NCBI GenBank assembly: GCA_038373865.1
Contig: JAXGGA010001148.1
Coordinates: forward strand, 62,001-126,000
Reading direction: 5' to 3'
Source of the DNA: Uloborus plumipes
Taxonomy: Eukaryota; Arthropoda; Arachnida; Araneae; Uloboridae
Length of the DNA stretch: 64,000 bases
A model generated the notes under the pieces. It worked only from the letters and a program-made list of their open reading frames with translations, was not told the origin of the DNA and did no database searches. Numbering within the stretch: position 1 is the stretch's first letter; every line of letters starts with the position of its first letter. Made by a program: the position numbers and the translations under genes. Shown piece after piece: positions 23,432 to 34,436 of the stretch.

Positions 23432-24474
23432 CTAGCTGCCAGGGCAGCTAGATTAGCTTCCTGCGGCATGTTGATGCATAACGTCCCCCCTCTCTAACTT
23501 TTACCTCATTCTGAAGTTTTATTTGATATAATTTAATGTTCATTCGATTTCAAGACGTACCACGAACGTGGCCCGGCGTTGCACGGGCACTTCGTGCCCT
23601 GAAAGTAGTGAGGAAAATGTCAAGAAACTACTCCCCGCCAAGGCGGCTCGCTAACAGGCGCTTCACGCCTTTACTTTTTTCCTGTATAAAAAAAATCATT
23701 CGAATTATTGAGATGCTTCGCGCCTTCAAGATGGTGAGGAAAGTTTCAGTAAGTTCAGCTCAGGCGCGGATCCAGAGTGGGGTCATGCGGATCATGACCC
23801 CCCCCCCCCCCTTAACCGACCAAATATAGCAAAAAATTGCATTTTTGGGACTTATTTTACGAAAAAACTGCCAAACCTCCCCATTTTTGCACAAAAATTG
23901 CACTTTGACCCCCCCTTTCCGAAAATGACCCCCTCCTTAACCAGAAGCTGGATCCGCCCTTGGTTCAGCTCGCTCAAAGGAGAAAAAGCAGACATTGATA
24001 CTCAGTTTTTAATATAAGTAGATGGCTCTTCAACAAATGAATGTTTCAAAATATTACAAGTAGCTAGCGATAAAAATACTATGTAAATCGCCCGCTTATA
24101 AGTTTCGTGTTTGATTTAGTTAAGCCTTCATTCAAAATTCTCATTTTCATTTTTATTATTGTTTCATGGCATGGCAACCACGTTTTGCAATGCAAGAATG
24201 GATTTCATATTTAATCATTTATTAGGCTTAATCGCTTTAAACTTGACTACTTATTAATTGATATCTTCGCTAATTAAAATCGTATAATTATATAGATTGA
24301 AACTAATGAAGCTTGAAAAATTACCTATCTATCGGTACCTGGTTCGACTTTCAGTTCATTGGCGTTCAGGAGAAAGAAGCGTGACATAGAAAGATAGTTA
24401 GAAAGAAAGATAGTTAGAAAGAAAGATAGTTAGAAAGATAGTTAGAAAGATACTCAGTTTTTAATATAAGTAGA
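23432..24474 (-). mobile_element. Non-autonomous Helitron, copy 2 of the pair
   Basis: Same layout as copy 1: 5' terminus at 24474 (host A follows on the minus strand), internal duplicate 5' terminus near 24021, 3' CTAG at 23432. It is longer than copy 1 by about 220 bp, almost all due to a hAT-type MITE at 23761-23962 plus its duplication. The GATA-type microsatellite near the 5' end differs in length between copies. Confidence 0.75.
23761..23962. mobile_element. hAT-type MITE (GCGGATCC subfamily) in Helitron copy 2
   Basis: Ends CAGGCGCGGATCCAG and CTGGATCCGCCCTTG, flanked by a perfect 8-bp duplication GTTCAGCT (23753-23760 and 23963-23970). It carries a poly-C run. Absence from copy 1 proves it is a clean insertion after the two copies arose. 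Confidence 0.88.
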
Positions 24475-25104
24475 TGCTTAATTTTGAAACAAACAGTCAA
24501 ATATGATTTTAATAGCTTTGTTTATTGATGATGATACTCTCGCATCAGAAGTCAAATACCAATTTTGAAAAATACGATTTCACAAAAAATTAAAGTATAC
24601 GTATAAACGTACTTGCACAAAGTTATGCGAAGACACACAAATCATTATCACATTCCACAGAAATTTTCCCCTTCAATTTTCAATTTCAAAAATACCTCTA
24701 CTTTCGAGGGGATCTCTTGATCTTTATATCTTGGAGGGAAAATTTTTAAAAGAACATTTTTCCGGAAATTCGCGGAATATATTTCCACAGATACGCCATC
24801 CATCACAACAACTGTCAAATAAAACAACAGACATATAAATCAGAAACACCAAAACTTCGGAGGAATTTCTTAAAAATTCTTTCATTTTTAGAGAATTTAT
24901 TATTTTTTTTTTCGATTAAAGAACTTTATTGACAGAGTTATGAGCGATATTTTAAAAAGTATTTTGGAATAATTCCGGTTTTAAAAACATTTGCAACAAT
25001 ATAAGCATTTCACATTTAGTAAAATAATAGCACTAGTAGAACATAAATTCATTTTTCCTGTCATTACTTTTATTAGCATAACATAAAGTGAAATTACTGT
25101 CAAC
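24475..25104. other. No gene recognised
   Basis: AT-rich unique-looking sequence without supported features. Confidence 0.5.
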
Positions 25105-25325
25105 GTGTGCATCTAACAGACGTTGTGCATAAAAGGGCACATTGTGCATAAAAAGTGCACAATGTGCCCACTTCGAAAAGTATGTACTTTTTGTGCACTT
25201 TATTTAAACTGTTTGTGCATACAAAAAGTGCATACGCTATTTTCTCAAAAAAATTGTGCACATTTTGTGCATAAAATAATTGCTATTCCGCGCATTAGCA
25301 AAAAGTGTGTACTTTTTGTGTAAAA
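25105..25325. repeat. Degenerate TGTGCA repeat cluster
   Basis: The words TTGTGCATAAAA, AAAAGTGCAC and TTTTTGTGCA recur in both orientations through about 220 bases. The 66-codon Cys/His-rich translation at 25123-25323 arises from this repetition (TGTGCA = Cys-Ala, GTGCAT/TGCAC) and is not a zinc-finger gene. Confidence 0.75.
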
Positions 25326-28300
25326 AAATGTCTACTTCAAAATTTTCAAAAAAATACTTGTAATTGCATTTTTAAGGTTGATAGCCTAAAAGTCTTGTTT
25401 CATAACATGTAAAATACTTATAGTTAGTTATTTGAATAGTTTCACGCAGTAATACTGGATTTTGTAAATCAGTGAGAGTAAGCTCCCAAAGCTAAGAGAA
25501 GTGGGCTGTGAAAATTTATAATAGGTGTATTTTTAATGAGAAATATATACGTGGGGGAAAACATCTACCTTTGTTATAACAGCAAAAAAGTAAAAATTTA
25601 CATTCATATAACCAGGTATACAGTCGTTAATTTGTATTTATTTAAAAATTCAAGAGAAAGTGAAACTTAAAAGTAATGCTCCTGGTTTTTCAAAATGCCT
25701 TAGTGATTTTCGAGAAAGTTAAGAGGTTCCCTTTTTTTGTAATCGTAAGATCGCTTTGATTTCACTTTTCAGTGGCTTTTTGTTGACTCTCATTATATAC
25801 GTTTTGCAGTTGGTGGATAGTGAAAAATGTGATCCGTTGCTTTATGAGACAAGTGGATCTCGGACAATGTAGTATCGCCGCAACCTGCCGATATTTTTTC
25901 GATCAGTGATTGGTAGCTAGCGAGTCATGTGATCTAATTCTTCATGTGTTTTTAATTATTGATATCATAATGAGGGGGGGGAGTCAAAACACATGTTTTA
26001 TGTGTCGTCAATATGTGGTTAAACCATGAAATATGGGAGTTAGACCCTTAACCTCCAAATATATAGAGAACCATCCAAATCCAATAACATGCATAAACTA
26101 CTATATTTGATTCACTGCTGAAATTTTTGCTCAGACTGAGCTTAAAACAATTGTAAATCTGTCTAGAAGTAGAGTAATTTGTAAGGACATTTTCCGCACT
26201 TACTGATTTTCTCATTTATTCAATTCAGTAACTTCCTTCCTTCCAGTTCTTTTTAAAGCATATCTAACCTACATAAATATGTAGTTTAGAGATGTCCTTT
26301 TTTTTTAAATGAATGCATTGCATCGTCAGAAAAAATCTACCGGATAAGAAATTTTTGGTAGCAGCCACCTCCCCCCCCCCCTTCTCCCTTTTATACTATC
26401 ACCCAGACTGTTTTTTCCCTTGTAAACTAACACGTATTACTTGAAAGAAAATACATTAGAAATGGCATATTATGCTGAAAATATAGAAAGGGGTGGGAAA
26501 ATGTCTCATATATTGAGTGAAAATTCTCCTGAAAAATCTCCGATTAAAGTAATGAATAAATGACATCAAAAATATTTAAAGACTCGACGTTAAGGGAAAA
26601 AAGGGAAAGAAAAAAAGCCGAAGAAAGTGATTAAAGTATTTTTCATCTAATCGGTTTAGTCAGCAGAAAATTTTCATTGAGGGCGGATTTCTTCTTCTTT
26701 TTTCTACCAAAAAATGGGCAGCACATAAAGATTCCTTCACCACCTTTGCATTGGAGGAGAGACTCAGGTCAAATCCGGATTTATGCGTTTCATAGGATAA
26801 CTCCAAAAATATCTGCGGAATATTTTCTTTTTTTGATAGTGAAATATTTCAAAAAGATAACAATTGTGTGAATAGATTTTTCTTCTTTTTTTTTCTTCAC
26901 CCGAGGGTTATATTTTAAGGGCCGCTGAGAAACTGCCTAAGGCTGGGAGCTGGAAGAGAAGGGGTTACCTACATATTTTCTTATCCATGCTGTTCATTGC
27001 TGAATTAAAGTAGTTTTGTTTTTATTCTTTAATAAGTAATCTGCTGATAGAATTTATAAATAATACAGCGAGGTTTGTTTACTGAGTATTTTAGGATTGC
27101 AAAAGTGAACATTTTATTCTTACACTAGTGACAGTTTAACTGCCCATACGTTTAACACTTAAACAGAAAAAAATCGTACCTTTATGTAATCCTTAAAAAA
27201 ACACACAACTAATTCCAGAATTCTTTTACCAGGATTTAAAAAGATAAATAGAGACAGAACGATGTTGTAATCATTCCTGTTTTTTTCATTTGAGAACGTT
27301 GGAGAAAAGTAGCATTACTAACTCAACATTTTAAAATCCTAAATAAACTGCCAACACTGTATCACTTATCATTATTTGCTTCCGTTGAACCTCTGTTAGA
27401 ATTAGTTAGAGCCACCTATGTTTCATAACAGCAGCTACATTTTTTTACAAAATAATGTTTCATAAACACGAGTTCTTTTTCTGTTTAGAACATTTTCTAT
27501 GTTCCTGATTTTTGCTTTTTTGGGAGAATTCAAATAAAAATAGCAACACATACCTGCACCCCCCGCCCCTTCCAGAATGACTACGAGAGAAACTTAAAGG
27601 GTGCATGAAGTTATACCTGCATTACTGTGAAGCCGCCTTTTCTGCTGCGCGCTCATTCAATATGGCCGCCTCCGAAGGCGGTAATGTTTACATTCCGCAA
27701 TATCTCCAACGCGAATAAAAGACTAACTTTCACTGCATTTATTTGAAATAAAAAAGTTTTTCTTACCTGAAGTACTCTACTGCATAATTACAGTTTATAA
27801 TTTCGTATAGTTCAACTTTCAGGGAGCTTTAGAAGTTATTTAATCAATTCATTATCATAACAAATAGATTCATCCGCACGTTATGTTATGTTAAATATTC
27901 ATTTTAAATATATCCTAAAAGGGGGGGGGTACAAATAAACAAACATAACTTTTATATGACATAAGATGTTTCTGAAGTAAAAAGTAAAAAAATAAACGTA
28001 GTTAGGCTTGTTTATTCAAAGGACGTAAATTAGAGGCAAGATGTAACATTTCTACAACAATAACCATAATAACAGTAATCTTTATATACTTGATGCAAAC
28101 AAAAATTTAATGGGGGCCATTAAATGGGTACCCATTTCTGATCTTAAAAGAACAACAATCATGAAATTACAATAGGCCCAACATTGATACACAGTGAAAT
28201 TATTGATGCATGTTTTTAAGTTTTTAAAACGTATTCTTTATAATGAGTTATTTTTAATTTTTTCACAAGTTTTAAATTGTGAAACGTATTATTTATTTGT

Positions 28301-28392
28301 TTGGGATCATCAAACGAGGTTTTATATCAGTTTATGTATTTATTTTTTTTATCATAGAAAATATTTGCAGAAACAAAGCTTATGATGATCAT
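25326..28392. other. No gene recognised
   Basis: AT-rich intergenic sequence with poly-C near 26370 and poly-G near 27920. Short open frames at 26677-26871 and 28194-28385 have no motif. Confidence 0.45.
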
Positions 28393-28768
28393 CATAGGCG
28401 GACTTACGGGGGTGCCCTGCGCCTCCAACAGTTTGCTTAAATTTTGAAAAAAATTAATTTAGCGTATTTCATCTGGAAACAGTTTGGAAAATAAGTTATA
28501 TTTGTTCATAGTTATACAATTCAATTTAATTCACTACAAAGAAAACCCAAAAATGCAACATAGTATTATGTAGTTCAGAGGTTCTCAAAATCCAGACTTC
28601 CACGGACCCCCTCCGGAAAATTATTAACTTTAAGCCCCAGTGCGCCAAAAAAAAAAGGTTGATTTTTGATAACTAAAATTTTTGCTTTGATCGTCCTGGG
28701 AATTCCGGGGGGGAGGGGGACCTCGGTTTGCTGCACCCCCAAAATTCACAGCCTTAAATCCGCCTATG
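28393..28768. mobile_element. hAT-type MITE with CATAGGCGGA ends
   Basis: Ends CATAGGCGGACTTACG and CCTTAAATCCGCCTATG are inverted; they are flanked by a perfect 8-bp duplication ATGATCAT (28385-28392 and 28769-28776). Length 376 bp, non-coding, with G-rich and C-rich tracts near the ends as in the other small hAT derivatives here. Confidence 0.85.
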
Positions 28769-29770
28769 ATGATCATGTACATTGTGATCCACATATATGT
28801 TTTGCTAATACTTACAAAAAATTTAAACAATTTTTAATTTGCTGTAAATTTACCACAAAAATATTGTACAACATATTTTGATGTGTATTTATGTAAATAA
28901 CCGTTGCTCTAAAGTTGAAAATAGTGAATCTTTTTCAAGAGCTGGAACCCAAGACAGTAGTTAAACTACTCCTCTGATAAAATTCAAAGTTAAAATATGA
29001 ATATCTGAATGCGTACAAATTTCATTTAATAAACTATTACTTTAATAAAAATGTATAATATTGTTTTCATGAAAAAAAATCAAAAATGCAAAATAAATCA
29101 AAACAGCATTTAAAAGCAGACAAAAATTGTATGCCATTAAAAAAAAATATGTTGAAAAGTATTTGATAATAATACAATGTTTTAATTCGGTTATTAATTT
29201 AAAAAAAAAGCTGTTGATCAAGTTCGTTATTGTAAGTATTTATAACAATGCAAACACTAAAAATATAGTAATATGCCTTTAAATTCAATATCTAAAAAAC
29301 GTGCCGCTTCTAAAGTAACTCTTTATGCTTTCTACATCTGAACTTGAGTAGGCAAATCTTATAACCTCAATTGTGATATTTATGTATTACACTACATTTT
29401 GCACTGCCAAATGTAAATCTAAACTGAGAGTATCATTCTAAATTAAGATTGCTGACTACGTTTGCTTAAAACGTTCTTATCAAATTCATTGCATTATTTA
29501 TTTAATCTAAAGTAAAAGAGTTACGAGTACGAATGAAAGCTTACTTCCTCAACTTAGTTTGACGACTGCCGTTGAAAACTAACTGTAAACAAATATAACA
29601 CTTCAAATTACTGGACAAAAACAGCATTAAAAACAATAAAAGCACTTAAAAATGATTAACCACTGCATTCCTACACTTATAATCAATAAAATATAGTTGT
29701 AGAAATGGAAATTCGTACCTTATTAAGCGTTATCCGTTCCTAGTGCAACTCGTACTAACTTGAATCTAAC
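28769..29770. other. No gene recognised
   Basis: AT-rich sequence upstream of the GPCR. No exon can be supported. Confidence 0.5.
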
Positions 29771-29877
29771 CACCTGCGGGAGGTCACGTGACATTGATTT
29801 CGAACTTCAGCGCGCAGGCCTACTATTTAGAAGGCTGTGTACAGATCCAGACAAATGTGTAGTTTTGCTGAAGCAAG
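29771..29877 (+). promoter_or_regulatory. Possible promoter or first exon region of the GPCR
   Basis: A locally GC- and CpG-richer patch contains the palindrome TCACGTGA (29784-29791, an E-box) and CAGCGCGCAGG. A weak splice donor AAG/GTTTAC occurs near 29877, in line with an untranslated first exon joining the acceptor at 30216. This is inference from composition and position; no TATA box or initiator is clear. Confidence 0.22.
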
Positions 29878-30186
29878 GTTTACCACTCTTACCGATCGCT
29901 TAATCACCTGCCTACCAAAGCATTGAGAAGAGGGAAAATTAAAATAAAGGATAAATAATTGAAACCTGTTGTTTATACAGATACTCGTAAATTGTTTACC
30001 CATATCGAAGGAACTGAAACTATTGTACACACTTAAGATTTCTATCAACAGATCTAAAATAAATGAGATCGTCTTAAGGCTCAAGCTGTTGTTAGTTTTA
30101 GAGAACAATTATTCATGTAGGACAAAAAAAAACGGGAAGGAATGCAATGATGTAAAAGATTCATGTTAAAGTACTAATTTTACATT

Positions 30187-30216
30187 TATTTCTAATTTTT
30201 TTTGTTTTCTTTTCAG
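30187..30216 (+). promoter_or_regulatory. Splice acceptor for the GPCR coding exon
   Basis: A strong pyrimidine tract (TTTTTTTTGTTTTCTTTTCAG, read as T-rich run then CAG at 30214-30216) precedes the coding exon by 96 bases. It fits an intron within the 5' untranslated region. There is no other good acceptor before the start codon. Confidence 0.6.
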
Positions 30217-30312
30217 AAATTTCTTTATTGCTGATGACTTCTTGAGAAAGTGTTGGAGATTTAAACAAGGTATATAACAGAAGACATAGCATAAACGAAA
30301 GAGTCTGACGGC
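30217..30312 (+). other. 5' untranslated part of the GPCR exon
   Basis: Ninety-six bases lie between the acceptor and the start codon. An in-frame TAA at 30292-30294 shows that the ATG at 30313 is the first possible in-frame start. Confidence 0.5.
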
Positions 30313-31530
30313 ATGTCTTCCGTCATGGAATGGTCTGACTTGACCACCACGTTCCCTGATGACGACGAATCAGATTTCAACCACAGCACCACGGACTTCA
30401 ATTTCACAGACGATTACTACATACCATACGCAGAGAACATACCAGTCTTGATGAACGTCACAAGAGATGTCCCTCTGAAGTATGCCATGCCACTCTTTGG
30501 GTACATTATGCCCTTCCTCTTGATCATAACAGTGATTGCGAACACTCTAATTGTTGTCGTACTTGCTCAAAGGCATATGAGAACGCCGACTAACCTGGTG
30601 TTGCTGGCTATGGCCATATCAGACATGCTCACGTTATTTTTTCCAGCACCTTGGTACTTTTATATGTACACTCTAAACAACCATGCAAACATTTTATTCC
30701 CACCAACTGCTTGCTATGCCTACCACACCATGATAGAAGCAGTACCGGCATTTTTTCACACCGCATCCATCTGGCTCACTCTCTTGCTTGCCGTGCAGAG
30801 ATATGTCTACGTTTGCCATCCAACCGTTGCCCGTACATGGTGCACAGTTCCGAAAGTCATCAAAGCCATAGCATGGGTCTACGTCTTCGCAATGATCCAC
30901 CAATCTACCAGATTCTTCGATCGCGTTTTCGAAGCAGTCCGATTTCGGTGGAGAGGTGGCATCCACGATGGCTGCGTCTTCATTTCTGCTGACTGGGTAC
31001 GGTACATAATCACTGAAAACATCTACTACACGGTGTATTACGGATTCAGGATACTGTTCGTCCACATCGGACCCTGCCTAGCTTTGGTTATCTTCAATGT
31101 GCTTTTGTGCTGGGCCATGCGTAAAGCTCAGCTCAAGCGCAGGAAGCTATTAAATGAAAACCGCAAGAGCGAATGCAAGAAACTCAGAGACAGCAATTGC
31201 ACTACGTTTATGCTGATAGCAGTCGTCACGGTATTCCTTGCTGTGGAGATACCACTGGCAGTCACCACACTTCTGCACATCATGCAGAATGCACTCGATC
31301 TCAACATCGCCGACTATGATGACCTTAACTCTACCATTCTGTTTACCAATTTTTTCATAATTGTGAGTTACCCCGTGAATTTTGCCATCTACTGTGGCAT
31401 GAGCCGACAGTTTCGTGAAACCTTCAAAGACGTTTTTCTCAAAGGTAAAGTTGTCAGTGGGAGAGAGGGGTCTTCCAGATATTCTTTAGTCAACGGACCT
31501 CGTACTTCAACCAATGAAACCATTTTGTAA
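30313..31530 (+). CDS. SPR: Sex peptide receptor / myoinhibitory peptide receptor-like GPCR
   Basis: A 405-residue rhodopsin-class neuropeptide receptor of the plasma membrane. In insects the orthologue binds myoinhibitory peptides (allatostatin-B) and, in Drosophila, sex peptide, signalling through inhibitory G proteins. The acidic N-terminus (1-55) has N-glycosylation sites at N23, N30 and N48 and no obvious signal peptide. Seven membrane segments fall at about 58-85, 94-119, 135-162, 180-197, 236-266, 297-325 and 342-361. Visible marks are D104 in helix 2, the presumed C134-C221 disulfide, QRY at 162-164 replacing DRY, RRKLLNENRKSECKKLR in loop 3, and SYPVNFAIY at 352-360 replacing NPxxY. 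QRY, YP.NF.IYCGMSRQFRETFK and the tail SLVNGPRTSTNETIL are hallmarks shared with SPR. The start follows an in-frame stop; G lies at -3. The whole coding region is one exon. The family call is firm; one-to-one orthology versus a chelicerate paralogue is open. Confidence 0.93.
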   Translation: MSSVMEWSDLTTTFPDDDESDFNHSTTDFNFTDDYYIPYAENIPVLMNVTRDVPLKYAMPLFGYIMPFLLIITVIANTLIVVVLAQRHMRTPTNLVLLAMAISDMLTLFFPAPWYFYMYTLNNHANILFPPTACYAYHTMIEAVPAFFHTASIWLTLLLAVQRYVYVCHPTVARTWCTVPKVIKAIAWVYVFAMIHQSTRFFDRVFEAVRFRWRGGIHDGCVFISADWVRYIITENIYYTVYYGFRILFVHIGPCLALVIFNVLLCWAMRKAQLKRRKLLNENRKSECKKLRDSNCTTFMLIAVVTVFLAVEIPLAVTTLLHIMQNALDLNIADYDDLNSTILFTNFFIIVSYPVNFAIYCGMSRQFRETFKDVFLKGKVVSGREGSSRYSLVNGPRTSTNETIL

Positions 31531-32005
31531 AGCTAAACTAAATTGACTAAGGATCTGAAACTATTTTCACGAATACGTACGATTATTGCTCGAAGACCTT
31601 ATCCCAATGAATTGGGAGAAGAACAGTTTGAAATATACGAGCCTACTTGAAAATTAATTATACTTGAAAACTTTCTAGGAATGCTTCTCTGAAAAGAAAG
31701 TAAGACCTTGTTCAAAATCGCACTGAACAATCTAAAGAACGACCAAGTATTGAATGCAAATATAGAGAAGTATCGAGGTAATTCTGGTTCTTTCTCGTGA
31801 TTTTTCATGATTATTTGGCAATGTTTTAATTAAGGAAGCAAAACAACTTGTAATTTTTGATAATTTGTTTCCGTAGTTAATTCATAATCTAAGTTGCATT
31901 TGTAAGTTTCTCCAAATTGTTTTTGCTTAAGCATGTATGTTGCATATAAGGATTTATCTTTCCTTGTGGTCGAAAAACCCTAGTTTGTAGCTGTATGCAT
32001 TAATT

Positions 32006-32011
32006 AATAAA
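32006..32011 (+). terminator. Candidate poly(A) signal, proximal
   Basis: AATAAA, 476 bases after the stop codon, in ATTAATTAATAAAATTGC. Confidence 0.4.
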
Positions 32012-32963
32012 ATTGCATTGGATAAAATAATTTTTAAGGAACCGTTTTATTAAAAAGTATTTTAGAATGTACTAGCAATTAACTGTTGGTTTATTTAATC
32101 ATTTTATTTATTTATTTTATGTGTCACAAAAGCTGAAGCTTCTGCTACTTCTTGTAACATTATTTAAAACTTGTTTATCGTTACTGGATCACTGATATAA
32201 AAGCATTGATCAGATTTAAAAACTTTTCCAAATACCATAATTTTTGGTTTTCATTATGAGGAGCGTTTGTCGTGACTATAAAAAAATTTCACTGGAAGCT
32301 TATCGCTAAGAAAGTATTCCATTAATAAACAAAAAGTAATGAAATTTAATCATCGATATACCTTGTCCACAGACAAAATACCTGCTTATGTGCAGAACAA
32401 ACTTCTGTGTTTTAGTTTCCTTAATTTTAGATACATTAAAAATAAGTTTATTAATGGCTTATCATATGTTGTGTCAAACTGTTTTTACAACTTTCAGTCG
32501 CATTTTCAAGCACTAAATCTTGAACCGTAGTTGTTGAACATGTTCACGGTTCAAGTACTTGCACTGAATGTATATATGTCCTTTACTCCATTAATTGTTT
32601 ATTGTGAAATGTCATTTGACGTAACTACATTATCTAATTTAAATATCAACTTTCAAACGGAAGTTTAATGTCATCTTACTCATGTTTGCACTACAAAAAC
32701 CGCAAAAGGCTTTTATGGAAAAGTAACATTTGTTGTTAAGTTTGATGTTTCTGAATTCTCTCCTCGTTTGAACGCAACCAGATTATTCAACTATCACCAG
32801 GGGCTCTAGTGAACGAATCTGGGTACGTACTACGAGGATTGAAAAAAAAATATTGTACATGAAAATTATAACCATCATCTATATTTGTTGTAAACAGTAT
32901 TTGCTATTCGTGAAAAATGTATGTTCATGATCTAATTCATGATGGTGCTTGATGTAAATCGAA

Positions 32964-32969
32964 AATAAA
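32964..32969 (+). terminator. Candidate poly(A) signal, distal
   Basis: AATAAA followed about 35 bases later by TTGATGTTTTTC, a plausible downstream GT-rich element. Confidence 0.4.
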
Positions 32970-33200
32970 ACATAATTTTGCTTTACCTATCATGCCTTGA
33001 TGTTTTTCTTTTTTCAAAGTAAGTAAAATATGTTCTTATATCTTAATATTCACCCTTAATGCACTATAGCCATTTAACGCCATCCGTTTAGTGGCGTACG
33101 TAAGAAGAAATTGTTAGTTTGACACCACGTTTTGGAAGCAAACACTTTACACTGAAACACCATTATGAAGGCTTAAAAGCTAATGGCTATTAGAGAGATT

Positions 33201-33412
33201 GGTAAAGCTTGACCAAGGAGAGATGAAGCGCGACCTTGAGGTAAAAACGTATTGTGTCATTTCAAAATAGGTAGGATCAGCAAGAAAATTACTCACTCGT
33301 TCATTGAAGTGTTCACCGCCTGCGTTATCTCTCTCATGCTACCTATTGTAAAATGAAACGGTCCATTTCCGCTTCAGGGTCTTAAGCCACCTCTCCGTGG
33401 TTAAACTTAACC
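33201..33412. mobile_element. Possible foldback MITE
   Basis: Imperfect inverted repeats: left GGTAAAGCTTGACCAAGGAG, right the complement of GGTTAAGTTTAACCACGGAG. Similarity continues inward (GAAGCG..., CATTT.A..ATAGGTAG) for about 70 bases per arm, so most of the element folds back. Confidence 0.5.
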
Positions 33413-33776
33413 ACCCTTATTCATGGAATAATATTTTAATTTTTATTTAACTTTTATGTGCATTGCAATAATTGATACATCTACAAAGTGGCACAGATTT
33501 ACCATATCGCAAACGTGGCAATTGCTAGGGACCCCATAAACCCTTAGAGTCCTCAAAGGAGTTACAGAAATGTACTTGATAAACGCTTTACTTATTTCTG
33601 TGAGAGAAATAGGGGTCCAAAAAATGCACTGTGACGGGCCCCCATTGTTGTGTCATAAATGAACCACTGCATCTACATATGGACAGAACAACGCATTCAC
33701 TTCATTAAACGTAGCTCAAACTTGACTAATCAATACAAGTTCCGTTCCACTCTTCTAATGCCGAAAAAGGGGAGGT

Positions 33777-33954
33777 CAGACCCGTCCTTTAGGGAGGGCG
33801 GGGGGGGGTCAATCCCCCCCCCCCCCCCCCCGACTTTGGGAAATTAATGTATTGGCATATAAGTGGGCATGGTTTTTGCCACTTTTTGGTAAATTTTACA
33901 ATGTGTATGTACCCTTTGCCCCCTCCCGTGGAAAAATTCGAAATGACGTCCCTG
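33777..33954. mobile_element. hAT-type MITE (CCCGTC subfamily), copy 1
   Basis: Ends CAGACCCGTCCTTTAGGG and AAATGACGTCCCTG, flanked by 8-bp duplications GGGGAGGT / GGGGAGAT with one mismatch. A long poly-C tract and ATATAAGTGGGCATGGTTTT are shared with the inverted copy at 56799-56968. Confidence 0.75.
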
Positions 33955-34436
33955 GGGGAGATAAAGAGCAAGCTTGAAATTTTTAATTATTCTTATTATT
34001 ATTTATTTTTATCGACAATGGTGAGTAGAAGCAAGTTCATTAATCGCTACGAGCTTTTCTATAACCACCACACATTTTAATAAACCAGAAAAAAGTGAAA
34101 ATAAACTACCCTAATAAAGCGTCAAAATTTTCTGTTTCAACAAAGATTAATATTACAATTTACTTCTATCACGTTCGTTATTCATATGATCGAGCGTTAA
34201 TTATACGAAAAAGAAATGATTCTATGTTTTGAGGGGAATTTTTTCTAACATTGATGGCATTTGGGTAGAGTGGCGATTAGATGGCGAATAATAGTAATTT
34301 TTTTAGTCACCACGAAGCGAGTGGAGGCAGCTGATCTTAATCTTTAATGAGAGAGACAGCTTTTGATGTTGATCAATTAATGACACTAACACACAAATGT
34401 AAATATTCATAAATACACCTATAAAACAATTCTTAC
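33955..34436. other. No gene recognised
   Basis: AT-rich DNA between two hAT-type elements. Confidence 0.5.

Larger units (their letters stand above)
31531..33000 (+). other. Probable 3' untranslated region of the GPCR
   Basis: AT-rich sequence without recognised transposons. Candidate poly(A) signals AATAAA occur at 32006-32011 and 32964-32969; the second is followed by a GT-rich stretch near 33000. Which is used cannot be decided from sequence. Confidence 0.4.

Noticed and set aside
25123..25323. Cys/His-rich frame that could suggest zinc fingers
   Set aside because: The residues come from TGTGCA repeats; spacing does not fit any zinc-finger pattern.
30651..31065. Overlapping frames inside the GPCR (113 codons plus, 123 codons minus)
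   Set aside because: Shadows of the receptor reading frame; no motif.
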